Origin: Lachnospiraceae bacterium
GTDB lineage: Bacteria > Bacillota > Clostridia > Lachnospirales > Lachnospiraceae
Length of the DNA stretch: 64,000 nucleotides
Direction: 5' to 3'
Assembly (NCBI GenBank): GCA_021205755.1
Contig: JAJPWX010000110.1
Coordinates: 19,389 to 83,388, forward strand
Shown: positions 23,065-33,000 of the stretch, piece after piece
Position numbering within the stretch: position 1 is the stretch's first letter
Layout of the letters: each line of letters starts with the position of its first letter
Program-made: the position numbers and the translations under genes
Notes under the pieces: generated by a model
What the model was told of the DNA's origin: nothing
The model's input: only the letters and a program-made list of their open reading frames with translations
Databases searched by the model: none

Positions 23065-26001
23065 ATGCAAAAATCAAAGCACACGCGGCCAGCTATTCCC
23101 TGTCTGCTGCTTGTCTTTCTTCTTATTATTAATGGCGTTGCCTCTTACTATTCCCCTATACTCGATCTGTATCTGGGAAATTACTCATCCTCTGCCACAG
23201 CCACCGAAAAAGAAGTCACTGCTGAAGACGCTGCCGCACTGGCGCTGGAGATACAGGCAGAATCCACAGTGCTGCTCCAAAATGAAAATGATACCCTGCC
23301 TCTGGACAATAGCATCACAAAGGTGAACGTCTTTGGCTGGGCTTCCACCCAGTGGCTGGGCGGCGGCAGCGGTTCCGGCGGCGTTTCCGAGGTCGAGGTC
23401 GACCTGCTGCAGGCGCTCTCCGATTACGGTATCTCCTACAACACCAGCCTGACCGAAATGTATCAGAATTTTGCGTCCAGCCGGGAATATACCAACTCTC
23501 TAAACGCTTCCCCCGAAGAATGCTGCCGTCTCTACGAGCCTTCCATAGATAATGCAGATTATTACAGCGAAGAGCTCCTTTCGGAAGCAAAAGACTGGTC
23601 CGATACTGCTCTCGTCGTCATCGGGCGTTTTTCCGGCGAAAGCAACGATATACCAACGGCACAATATAAAGTCACGGATCAGAGTGGCTCTGTCACCGTT
23701 GACGACTCCCGCTCGTACCTGAATCTCTCCACAGAAGAAATCCGTCTTCTGGAATATGTGGGCGCCAACTATGAAAACGTCATTGTCCTGCTCAATACCG
23801 GCAACGTCATGACCGTCGGCGAAATTGAGAGCATCCCCGGTATAGACGCCTGCCTGCTGGCTGGTCTGACCGGTTCTGCAGGTGCTTCCGTTCTGCCCGC
23901 TATTCTGTGGGGGGAAATCTCCCCTTCTGGAAAAACAGCCGATACCTGGGCCTACGACCTTACCACATCCGCCGCATATGCAAATGCCGGCGCAGACGGG
24001 GTTGGAAGCTACTTAAATGCTTCGGGATACTACCCGAACGATGGCACTGTCAATGTCAGTCTGGGAGACGACTCTGCCTACGACCAGGTCAGCTATGTAG
24101 ATTATACAGAAGGGATTTATGTCGGCTACCGCTGGTATGAAACTGCGGACGAAGAAGGCTTCTGGGATGAAACAGAAAATGAATATGGCACTGGCTATGA
24201 CAGTGTCGTACAATATCCGTTTGGATACGGCCTGAGCTATACCAGTTTTACCTGGGAAGTAATCGACGCGCCTGCGGATGGCACAGAGCTGACTGCCAAT
24301 ATGGAGCTTAGCGTTACTGTGCGCGTGACTAATACCGGTGCTGTGGCTGGAAAGGACGTCGTCCAGCTCTATTTTTCCGCCCCCTATACCACAGGCGGCA
24401 TAGAAAAATCCTCTGTGGAACTCGCCGCCTTTGCGAAAACTTCTCTGCTGGAGCCAGGAGAAAGTGAGGAGCTCACGCTGACCTTTGCAGCCGAAGATAT
24501 GGCCTCTTATGACTGCTATGATGCAAACAACAATCATTTTGCTGGATACGAGCTGGAAGCCGGTGAATACCTGCTCACGCTCCGCCGCGACGCACATACG
24601 ATTGACGACTGCGAGCAGGCCCTCATCTGCTGTGTCCTGTCCGAGGGCATCTGTTATGAGACCGACTCATCGACCGGCAATACCGTCAGCAACAAATTCA
24701 CTGGGGAAGATGCCATCGACGGCGTCAGCCTGGACGGCAGCGACTCCGGTCAGGAGATCGTCTGGCTGACACGGGCCGATTTTGAAGGAACCTTTCCGAC
24801 GGAAAACGTCGGCAGCCGCGCTATGTCTGAATCTATCGCCAATCTGAACCTATACACGGAAGAAATGGCGGAAGCATGGATGGATCCCGAAGACGAGCCC
24901 ATCACCACCGGCGCCGATAACGGCCTTCTGATCGAAGAAAACGGCGTTACCACAGAACTCGGCTACCAGCTCGGCGCGGATTACGACGATCCACTCTGGG
25001 AAGACCTGCTCGATCAGCTGACCATCGAAGAAATGACCGAACTCGTCACGCACGCCTACTCTCATACCGCCGCACTGGAAAGTGTGGGCAAAGAAGCCGC
25101 AAAAGAACTTGACGGACCTTCCCAGATCGGAAGCTTTGTCGGTTCCAATACCGGCACCGGTTTCCCCAGCGAAAGCACCCTTGCACAGTCCTGGAACACC
25201 GACCTGGCCCGTCAAATGGGCCGCGCCATCGGAACAGAAGCCCTGCAGTACGGCATCAGCGGCTGGTATGCTCCCACTGCCAACCTCCACCGCACGCCGC
25301 TCGGCGGACGCAACTACGAATACTTTTCTGAAGACAGCCTTCTGACCGGCGAATTCTGCGGCAATGTCGTCGCAGGCTCCCTGGAGGCAGGCTGTTACTG
25401 CTATATCAAGCACTTCATCTGCAACGATCAGGAATCCGGTATCTACCGCGACGGCATCTATACCTGGCTGACCGAGCAGACCTTGCGTGAGCTCTACCTG
25501 ACGCCCTACCAGATCGCCATCGAAGACTACGGCGCGACCGGAATCATGACCTCCTACAATCGTCTGGGCGCCGTCTGGAGCGGCGGCAGCGAAGCCCTGC
25601 TGACTGGAATTCTGCGCGACGAATGGAACTTCCAGGGAGCCGTCATCACCGACTACAGTGATCACCACACCTACATGAACGGCGACCAGTCTCTCCGCGC
25701 AGGCGGAGACCTCTGGATGGACGGATACGGCGGCACCTTCCGATACGAAACCGGATCCAATAGCTTCCAGCAGGCCCTGCGCCGCGCCGCAAAGCATATT
25801 CTCTACATGTACCTCAACGCCCGCGTTGTCAACCGCGACTATGCCGCAGCCATTGGTGACGAGACCGCCTTGCGCCCCATCGTACAAAAAGGGATCTCCT
25901 ACTGGCAAATCCTCATCTGGGCACTGATCGCCGTAGATGTGGCATCCATTCTGCGCTGCCTGGTTCCTGCTGCCCATCGGATCAGGAAAACCTCCTCATA
26001 A
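23065..26001 (+). CDS. Membrane-anchored glycoside hydrolase family 3 with permuted domain order
   Basis: 978 residues, probably a beta-glucosidase or beta-xylosidase acting outside the membrane. An N-terminal transmembrane segment (IPCLLLVFLLIINGVASYY) is followed by the GH3 C-terminal alpha/beta domain (about 55-320, with STVLLQNENDTLPLD), a fibronectin-III-like domain (about 410-500, NTGAVAGKDVVQLYFS), and only then the TIM-barrel catalytic domain (about 640-900) with GISGWYAPTANLHRTPLGGR, KHFICNDQE and the presumed nucleophile Asp in GAVITDYSDHH. This reversed order is known in some rumen Clostridia. A second hydrophobic helix (ILIWALIAVDVASIL) and a basic tail end the protein. ATG 23065 has GAGGAGA upstream. 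Substrate is uncertain. Confidence 0.88.
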   Translation: MQKSKHTRPAIPCLLLVFLLIINGVASYYSPILDLYLGNYSSSATATEKEVTAEDAAALALEIQAESTVLLQNENDTLPLDNSITKVNVFGWASTQWLGGGSGSGGVSEVEVDLLQALSDYGISYNTSLTEMYQNFASSREYTNSLNASPEECCRLYEPSIDNADYYSEELLSEAKDWSDTALVVIGRFSGESNDIPTAQYKVTDQSGSVTVDDSRSYLNLSTEEIRLLEYVGANYENVIVLLNTGNVMTVGEIESIPGIDACLLAGLTGSAGASVLPAILWGEISPSGKTADTWAYDLTTSAAYANAGADGVGSYLNASGYYPNDGTVNVSLGDDSAYDQVSYVDYTEGIYVGYRWYETADEEGFWDETENEYGTGYDSVVQYPFGYGLSYTSFTWEVIDAPADGTELTANMELSVTVRVTNTGAVAGKDVVQLYFSAPYTTGGIEKSSVELAAFAKTSLLEPGESEELTLTFAAEDMASYDCYDANNNHFAGYELEAGEYLLTLRRDAHTIDDCEQALICCVLSEGICYETDSSTGNTVSNKFTGEDAIDGVSLDGSDSGQEIVWLTRADFEGTFPTENVGSRAMSESIANLNLYTEEMAEAWMDPEDEPITTGADNGLLIEENGVTTELGYQLGADYDDPLWEDLLDQLTIEEMTELVTHAYSHTAALESVGKEAAKELDGPSQIGSFVGSNTGTGFPSESTLAQSWNTDLARQMGRAIGTEALQYGISGWYAPTANLHRTPLGGRNYEYFSEDSLLTGEFCGNVVAGSLEAGCYCYIKHFICNDQESGIYRDGIYTWLTEQTLRELYLTPYQIAIEDYGATGIMTSYNRLGAVWSGGSEALLTGILRDEWNFQGAVITDYSDHHTYMNGDQSLRAGGDLWMDGYGGTFRYETGSNSFQQALRRAAKHILYMYLNARVVNRDYAAAIGDETALRPIVQKGISYWQILIWALIAVDVASILRCLVPAAHRIRKTSS

Positions 26002-26091
26002 CACAGATTGCGGATTCCTCCTCCCTGGATTCAAAGTTTTCTTGATTCCTCCAGTCATTTGTGGTAAGCTTTCTGCAGTCAAATATTAAAA

Positions 26092-26141
26092 TTTCCAAGA
26101 GAAAGACTGGCCGTCCTGTTTGCCAGTCTTTCCCTTGGAAA
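26092..26141 (+). promoter_or_regulatory. Long hairpin in the leader of the radical-SAM gene
   Basis: TTTCCAAG and GAAAGACTGGC pair with GCCAGTCTTTC and CTTGGAAA, giving 19 pairs with one A-C mismatch around a 10-nt loop. It ends 18 bp before the start codon of the TIGR03960 gene and has no U-run after it, so it seems more like a 5' mRNA structure than a terminator for the upstream GH3 gene. Confidence 0.7.
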
Positions 26142-26159
26142 GAATTTCAGGAGTATTTC

Positions 26160-28025
26160 ATGCGAAAATTAGCGTTAAGTGATGAGATTTTATTATCCGT
26201 TGAAAAGCCGGCCCGCTATATCGGAGGCGAGATCAACGCAGTGATGAAAGATAGAGATCAGGTAGACATTCGCTTTGCGATGTGCTTTCCCGACGTGTAT
26301 GAGATCGGCATGTCTCACTTAGGGATCCAGATTCTCTATGATATGTTTAACAAAAGGGACGACGTCTGGTGTGAGCGTGTCTACTCCCCGTGGGTGGATC
26401 TGGACAAGATCATGCGGGAGCAGAAGCTTCCTCTCTTTGCCCTAGAATCGCAGGAGCCGATCCGGGATTTCGACTTTCTGGGCATTACGCTGCAGTACGA
26501 AATGTGCTACACCAATGTGCTGCAGATTCTGGATCTGGCACAGGTACCTCTGCATGCGTCGGAGCGCAGCGAGCATGACCCGCTCGTAATCGGCGGTGGT
26601 CCCTGCGCATACAATCCGGAGCCGCTCGCTCCGTTTTTTGAGCTGTTCTATATTGGAGAAGGAGAGACGGTCTACGACGCCCTGTTTGATTTGTATAAAC
26701 GCTGCCGGGCGAACGGGAATTCCCGGAAAGAATTCCTCCATCAGGCGGCGAAGCTTCCAGGCATCTATGTACCGGCACTTTATGAAGTGACGTATCAGGA
26801 AGATGGCACGATCGCCTCTTTTATGCCAAAGGAAGCAGACATTCCCTCTGTGATTGAGAAGCAGGTGGTAATGGATATGAGCGATGCTCCTTATCCGGAA
26901 AAACCGGTTGTCCCGTATATGAAAGTGACCCAGGACCGCGTAGTGCTGGAAATTCAGCGCGGGTGTATCCGCGGCTGCCGTTTTTGCCAGGCAGGTATGA
27001 TTTACCGTCCGCTGCGTGAGCGAAGCCTGGAGTGTCTCAAGGAGCACGCCGCGCGGATGCTGAAAACCTCCGGACAGGAAGAGATTTCCCTCAGTTCGCT
27101 CAGCTCCAGTGATTACAGTGATCTAAAAGGGATTGTGAACTATCTGATTGATGAATTTGGCAGCCAGAATATCAACATCTCTCTCCCCTCCCTGCGCATT
27201 GACGCGTTTTCGCTGGACGTGATGGGGAAGATACAGGATGTCCGCAAAAGCAGTCTTACCTTCGCTCCGGAGGCCGGTTCGCAGCGGATGCGCGATGTAA
27301 TCAACAAAGGACTGACGGAAGAAGTCATTTTGCAGGGGGCGGATGAGGCCTTTCACGGCGGCTGGAACAAAGTCAAGCTCTATTTCATGCTGGGGCTGCC
27401 TCTGGAGACGGATGAAGACCGGCAGGAGATCGCGCATCTGGCAGATAAGATTGCCCGGACATATTACGATATTCCAAAAGAAAGCCGCAACGGCAAGTGC
27501 CAGATCACGGTCAGCACCTCCTTTTTTGTGCCGAAACCTTTTACGCCCTTCCAGTGGGCTTCCATGCACCCGATGGGCGACTATCTCGGTTTCGCGAAGA
27601 CCGTGAACCATGAAATCAAAGATATGCTGAACCACAAAAGCATCCGTTATAACTGGCATCAGGCGGATGTCACGCTGTTGGAGGGCGTATTTGCGCGCGG
27701 GGACCGCAGAATCGCGGCTGTGATTGAGGATGCATATCGAAACGGCGCGCTCTATGATGCCTGGACGGAGTTTTGGAATTATGACCGCTGGCTGGCCGCA
27801 TTTGCACATACAGGAATTGATATGGACTTTTATACGCTCCGCGCGCGGTCCCTGGATGAGATCTTTCCATGGGACTTTATCCAGGTCGGCGTGACAAAAG
27901 ATTTTCTGAAAAGAGAATGGAAAAAAGCGCAGGAAGCGGCGGTGACGCCGAACTGCCGCCAGCAGTGTTCCGGCTGCGGCGCGCGCTGCTACGGAGGAGG
28001 TGTCTGTATTGAAAGTAAGGGTTAA
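26160..28025 (+). CDS. TIGR03960-family B12-binding-type radical SAM protein
   Basis: 621 residues. The N-terminal part (to about 180) resembles a B12-binding-like domain (MCFPDVYEIGMSHLGIQILY); the radical SAM core has the cluster motif in IQRGCIRGCRFCQAGMIYRP (C-x3-C-x2-C), followed by ISLSSLSSSDYSDLKG and SFAPEAGSQ-like blocks (LTFAPEAGSQRMRDV). The C-terminus has a Cys-rich end (CRQQCSGCGARCYGGGVC). The family has no established reaction. The track start at 26061 runs into the leader hairpin; ATG 26160 follows CAGGAG. It overlaps the next gene by 17 nt, and the pair is fused into one protein in some bacteria; position beside RNase G suggests a role in RNA or ribosome modification, which is inference. 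Confidence 0.9.
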   Translation: MRKLALSDEILLSVEKPARYIGGEINAVMKDRDQVDIRFAMCFPDVYEIGMSHLGIQILYDMFNKRDDVWCERVYSPWVDLDKIMREQKLPLFALESQEPIRDFDFLGITLQYEMCYTNVLQILDLAQVPLHASERSEHDPLVIGGGPCAYNPEPLAPFFELFYIGEGETVYDALFDLYKRCRANGNSRKEFLHQAAKLPGIYVPALYEVTYQEDGTIASFMPKEADIPSVIEKQVVMDMSDAPYPEKPVVPYMKVTQDRVVLEIQRGCIRGCRFCQAGMIYRPLRERSLECLKEHAARMLKTSGQEEISLSSLSSSDYSDLKGIVNYLIDEFGSQNINISLPSLRIDAFSLDVMGKIQDVRKSSLTFAPEAGSQRMRDVINKGLTEEVILQGADEAFHGGWNKVKLYFMLGLPLETDEDRQEIAHLADKIARTYYDIPKESRNGKCQITVSTSFFVPKPFTPFQWASMHPMGDYLGFAKTVNHEIKDMLNHKSIRYNWHQADVTLLEGVFARGDRRIAAVIEDAYRNGALYDAWTEFWNYDRWLAAFAHTGIDMDFYTLRARSLDEIFPWDFIQVGVTKDFLKREWKKAQEAAVTPNCRQQCSGCGARCYGGGVCIESKG

Positions 28026-28713
28026 ATTTTCCAAAAAAGGAAGTATGAAGTTCATCGGGCATCTCGATGTAATGCGCTATTTTCAGAAGCTGATCCGCCG
28101 CGCCGGGATTGATGTTGCCTTTACCGAAGGCTTCAACCCTCATATGATCATGTCTTTCGCCTCACCGCTTGGCATCGGACTTACAAGCGACGCGGAATAC
28201 ATGGACATTGAACTTCTGTCGCCCATCTCTTCGACAGAAGCGATAGAAAGAATGAATCAGGCCGGGACGGACGAGATGGAGGTCACTGGTTTTGTTCAGA
28301 TACCGGAAGGCAAGGCTGACAAGGCCATGACGCTTGTCGCCGCGGCAGATTACAGAGTTCGCTTTCGCACTGGTCATGAACCGTCTGTGGACTGGCAGAG
28401 CGGCCTGGAAGATTTTCTGACCAGAGAAACGATCCTTGTCATGAAAAAGACCAAGCGTTCAGAAAAAGAAGTGGATATCCGTCCGATGATCTATGAGTGG
28501 TCGCTCCAGGACAATACCATTTTTCTGAAGCTCGCCTCCGGAAGCGTGGCAAATCTTAAACCAGAGCTGGTCATGGATACGTACCTGAAGACTCTCGGCA
28601 TCGAGCCGGATCCGTTTGCGTATGAGATCAACCGCTGCGAAATTTACGCGGATCTGGGGACGGATAGTGAAAGGAAGCTCGTCTCCTTATATGATCTTGG
28701 GAAAAAGATATAA
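28009..28713 (+). CDS. TIGR03936-family radical SAM-associated protein (DUF2344)
   Basis: 234 residues, cytosolic. It opens KVRVKFSKKGSMKFIGHLDV and has GFNPHMIMSFASPLGIGL, both diagnostic for the family, which accompanies TIGR03960 proteins. No catalytic residues are known to me; it probably binds RNA or the partner's substrate. GTG 28000 overlaps the GGAGGAGG Shine-Dalgarno, so TTG 28009 (8 nt further) is the better start. Overlaps the TIGR03960 gene and is followed by RNase G. Confidence 0.87.
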   Translation: MKVRVKFSKKGSMKFIGHLDVMRYFQKLIRRAGIDVAFTEGFNPHMIMSFASPLGIGLTSDAEYMDIELLSPISSTEAIERMNQAGTDEMEVTGFVQIPEGKADKAMTLVAAADYRVRFRTGHEPSVDWQSGLEDFLTRETILVMKKTKRSEKEVDIRPMIYEWSLQDNTIFLKLASGSVANLKPELVMDTYLKTLGIEPDPFAYEINRCEIYADLGTDSERKLVSLYDLGKKI

Positions 28714-28829
28714 CCTGCAGCCAGGAAGGAACGGAACCCTTACGAACCATTTACTGTAGGTAAAGTGGTGCAGAGAAAATCTCTGTATAAGGAATACTGT
28801 GAAAGAAAGTGGAAGGCGGCCAAAATCAT

Positions 28830-30077
28830 ATGAATCAGTATATCATCTGCCGGATGCGGGACTCCATCTTTTCTTTTCTGATGAAAGATGGAAAAGCCGT
28901 TGAAATTCACTGTGACCGGGAAGAAAACGCATCCGTTCTCGGCAATATCTATGTGGGAAGAGTCCGGGATATTGCCCGCAATATAGGCGCGGCTTTTGTA
29001 GAGATCGCTCCGGATACAGTCTGCTATCTGGCTCTGGATGAGATTCAGAATCCCATTTACACCAAAAAAGGAAGTTCCCAGAAAATCCAGCTGGGGGATG
29101 AGCTTCTGGTACAGGTCTCCAGAGAAGCGATCAAAACAAAATATCCCTCTGTTACGACCAATCTGACCTTTCATGGGAAATACCTGCTGCTGACCACTGG
29201 AAGGACGCAGATCACTGCCTCTTCCAAGCTCGCGGGCGAAGAGAAGAAAAGACTGATCCATCTGGTGAATGAACTAGAGTCGGAGTCAAATGAAAAGACG
29301 TCGGATTCCCCGTCAGGCGAAATTACGACTTCAAACGACACCCAGTCTTCCCCCCGTGCTTACGGCTGGCTGCTTCGCACAAATGCGGGCGGCGCCGATG
29401 GCGATACGCTGCGGCGGGATATGGAGCTTTTGCTCACACAATATCGCAGGGTAATCGCCGATGGCGCACACCGGGTCTGCCATAGCTGTGTACTTGCCGC
29501 CCCGCATGCCTGGATTTCCCGTCTTTCCGATATCTATGAATCCTCCGCCGAGCAGTTTTTGACCGACGACGAAGGAATCTGGCAGGAAGCGAAGGAGTAT
29601 CTGTCCTCCTGCCAGCCGGAAGACCTGCCGCGCCTGGCCTTTTATCAGGATGCCCTGCAGCCGCTCTGCAAAAAGTATTCGCTGGAGCGGCAGCTGGATA
29701 ACGCTTTATCCGAAAAAGTCTGGCTAAACTGCGGCGGATACCTGGTGATTCAGCCAACGGAAGCGCTTACGGTGATTGACGTCAATTCCGGAAAATATGA
29801 GGGCAGCGCGAAGAACCGGCAAAAGGCCTTTTTCAAAATCAATCGGGAAGCCGCCCTGGAAGCGGCCTCCCAGATTCGGCTGCGCAATATCAGCGGGATT
29901 ATCATTATTGATTTCATTAATATGGAATCCGAGGAGGATAAAGAAGAGCTGCTTCATTACCTCGAAGGCCAGCTCCGCCAGGATCCGATCCGCACCGTGC
30001 TGGTCGATATGACAAAGCTGTCCCTCGTAGAAATCACCCGGATGAAGAAAGAGAAGCCGCTGCGTGCGCAGCTTTAA
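28830..30077 (+). CDS. rng: Ribonuclease E/G family protein (RNase G)
   Basis: Endoribonuclease that cleaves single-stranded A/U-rich RNA and can mature rRNA. An S1-like insert is present near residues 35-110 (ASVLGNIYVGRVRDIARNIGAAFV); the catalytic Asp residues are in LTVIDVNSGKY and GIIIIDFINM. The protein ends ITRMKKEKPLRAQL at residue 415, just where the zinc-link region (CPxC) of canonical RNase E/G would begin, so the zinc link is missing. ATG 28830 is preferred over the track start 28809. The leader has two small hairpins (28748-28786). Its stop codon overlaps the stop of the convergent surface protein gene. Confidence 0.9.
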   Translation: MNQYIICRMRDSIFSFLMKDGKAVEIHCDREENASVLGNIYVGRVRDIARNIGAAFVEIAPDTVCYLALDEIQNPIYTKKGSSQKIQLGDELLVQVSREAIKTKYPSVTTNLTFHGKYLLLTTGRTQITASSKLAGEEKKRLIHLVNELESESNEKTSDSPSGEITTSNDTQSSPRAYGWLLRTNAGGADGDTLRRDMELLLTQYRRVIADGAHRVCHSCVLAAPHAWISRLSDIYESSAEQFLTDDEGIWQEAKEYLSSCQPEDLPRLAFYQDALQPLCKKYSLERQLDNALSEKVWLNCGGYLVIQPTEALTVIDVNSGKYEGSAKNRQKAFFKINREAALEAASQIRLRNISGIIIIDFINMESEEDKEELLHYLEGQLRQDPIRTVLVDMTKLSLVEITRMKKEKPLRAQL

Positions 30078-33000
30078 TGTTTCTTCCGTCTCCGACAGGA
30101 TAGATTCGCAGCCATCATTCCCAGGGCGGCCAGTGCAACGGTCAACCAGAAGATGGGGCTAGACGGATCTCCTGTCTTCGGAGTTCCGCTCGTAGAAGAG
30201 GAAGTGGCAGATGTTCCATTTTCTGTCTCACTTTCTGTTTCCGTTGCCTGTTCACTTTCGGATTCACTCTGTTTCTCGCTCCCTGATTCTGTCTCTTCTT
30301 CCGTAGCGTTCTCACTCTCCGGCTCAGTCTCCGCTTCCGTAGCGTTCTCGCTTTCTTCTTCGGTCTCCGGTTCCGGCTCCGGAATATGCGTGTTAGTCAG
30401 GGTAAAACCATCTTCCGTTTCTGTTACCGCGCAGGTATATCCTTCGATCTCTGTCTCAGAGAGTGTATAGAGGATTTCTTCTCCCCCGTCCATGTACTGC
30501 GGCAAACCGGAAAAAGTATAACTCCAGTCATCACCGGCGCTCAGTGCAGCGGTATAGCTGCTGCCGTCAGAACCAGTCAGGATAACCTCTACGGTATCAG
30601 GTCGTATGCCATCCTGGTTTTCCGCGTCCTCCCATACCTTAACAACTGTGAGATCTAACGTAAAAATCTCATGTGTATTGATGAAAGTGAATGCCCCGCC
30701 ATCTTCAGAGGTTATAAGCTCTGCCTCGTAATATGCGGTCGGATCCTCTTCCACAGTATAGACGACCTTCTCTCCATGGTTATAATACACTGGGAGCTCG
30801 GTAAAGGTTCCGCTCCATCCGCCCTCTTCTGTCAGATCTGAGATATAAGTGCTGCCATCAGAGCCTCTCAGGGTCACGCGCAGGAAGTCTGCGCGGACGC
30901 CGTCTCGGTTTTCCTCATCCTCCCATACCTTATTCACAGTAATTTCTGTGATTTCCGGAATGTGTGTATTGGTGATGGTGAATCGATAGCCGCTGCTGCT
31001 TTTCTCGATCTCCGCCGTGTATCCATCCACAGCCACCTCGCTCACAGAATAGACCACGGTAGAACCATGGTTGTAGTAGACCGGCAGACCAGAAAACAGG
31101 CGGGAATATCCGTTTTCACTTGTCAGTTTAGCTTCATAGGAGCTGCCGTCGCTGCCGGTCAGCTGCACAGAAATGCTTTCCGGACGGATTCCATCCTGGT
31201 CGTCTGCGTCTTCCCAGTTTTTGATCACAACAACATCTGTCACCGCCGGAATGTGATTGTTGGTCACGGTGAAGCTGTAGCCATCTTCGCCCGCTACCAC
31301 TTCCTCGGTATATCCATTGGTCTCTTTTTCCTGCAGAGAATAGGTGATAAGGGCGCCCTCATTCCAGTATTTCGGCAGATCCTCATAGACGTAGCTCCAC
31401 GCACCTTCTCTTGTCAGTTCTGCCTCTCGTGTTGAGCCATCCGAGCCGGTCAGGATTACTGTGATGATTCCTGTGCGCAGCCCATCCTGGTCGCTGGCGT
31501 CATTCCATATTTTTTCTACGGAAATATCAACAAGTGTGATTTCGTGCGTATTTGTCACCTCAAACAGCTGTGTGCTGTCTGCATCCGCCACAACACTTTC
31601 GTAACCTTCCACGGAATCCTCCTTCAGGCTGTAAGTAATCAGAGTTCCTTCACTCCAATACACCGGCAATTCAGTAAAGGTATACTGCCAGCCTTCTTTT
31701 TCCGTCACAGATGCCGTGCGCTCGGAGCCGTCTGAGCCAAGCAGCGTCACTTCAATGCCGGACGGACGGATTCCATCACGATTGTCATCATCTTCCCATA
31801 CCTTTTTCACGGTATAAGCGGTTTCTTCCGTTTCATGCGTATTCGTAATCCGGATCGAATAACCTGATTCCCAATCTCCTTCCATAGCCGAATAAGAGGC
31901 GACATATCCCTCGACCCGCTTCTCTTCCACGGAATAAGTGATCATCTGCCCGGAGGCGCAGGTCGGCAGTCCTTCGAACACACAGCTCTGCCCGGAGGAA
32001 TCCAGGGAAATCACCGCTTCTTTCGATACTACCGTCGTTTTCGCTCCTTCTTCTGTAATTGTTCCTGTCAGAAATACGGTGACATCCGTGCGCAGGCCAT
32101 CCTGGTTGTCGTTATCTTCCCACGCTTTCTCTACCGTTACTTTTGTAAATGCCACAAAACCGGCATCGTTATGAATGCTTTCATAAAGATACGCATACAT
32201 TTCATCCACAGTCGGCAGTTCAATGCCGCTGATCCATGCATTTTCAAGAATCGTCTCTCCCGCACGGATGGTCGCGGCGGCATCGGAGTCAACCGTATCA
32301 TCGGTTCCGGTACTTTGCACAGTAAGCTCATAGGCTTCCGTTCCGGTAAACACAACGTAATATGTACCCGATTCCAGATCAGTAAAGCAGTAGCTCCCAT
32401 CCGCATTTGTCTGAACGGATTCCACACAATTTCCAAATACATCATAAGCCGTATAAAGCTCCGTATTATTCACGCTTGCAGCACATTGAGACGTATTGGC
32501 ATAGCCAGATACAGATGTCCGGTACAGAGAGACCGTCATCCCTACCATCGTGCTTTCTGCATTTTCCCGGATTCCATCTCCATCCTCATCCAGCCATGCA
32601 AGTCCGCTGACCGTCCGTTTGGCGACCTGAATATTGACGGTATTACTCTCCACCAGGGCAGCCTGTCCAGCCGCATATTCATAAAAAGAATTTGCATAAA
32701 GATCCCCTGGTTTCTGTGTTCCCCCGGAGGCGTCCCTTAAGAGGTTACCAGAGGAATCCTGCACGGTAAATGTCACTGTGATTTTTACGTATTCCTGCGC
32801 TTTTACCGTGCCGAGTGCGATCTGCAATCCAACTGCGTCACGGATGCGCAATCCACTGTAAGTAATGGATGTTCCGCTTGCGCTTCCTCCGCTTATCCCG
32901 CTCCAGGTGAAGCTGTCACTGCCGCTTAATATCGCATCTACCGCATTCTCATTGCGCGCGCCTTCCTCCGCGGTCGTCTGAATCCGGATGGTGTCTTTCC

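Noticed and set aside
24850-25977. Minus-strand 375-residue open frame
   Set aside because: Antisense to the GH3 catalytic domain; composition is a mirror of that gene and no ribosome site is evident.
27123-28055. Minus-strand 310-residue open frame
   Set aside because: Antisense of the TIGR03960 radical-SAM gene, without recognisable domain.
30160-30480. Repeated Glu/Ser/Thr coding sequence near the surface protein end as a possible CRISPR or satellite array
   Set aside because: Repeats are imperfect, codon-based and within the reading frame of the wall-spanning tail. No CRISPR array is seen anywhere in the window.
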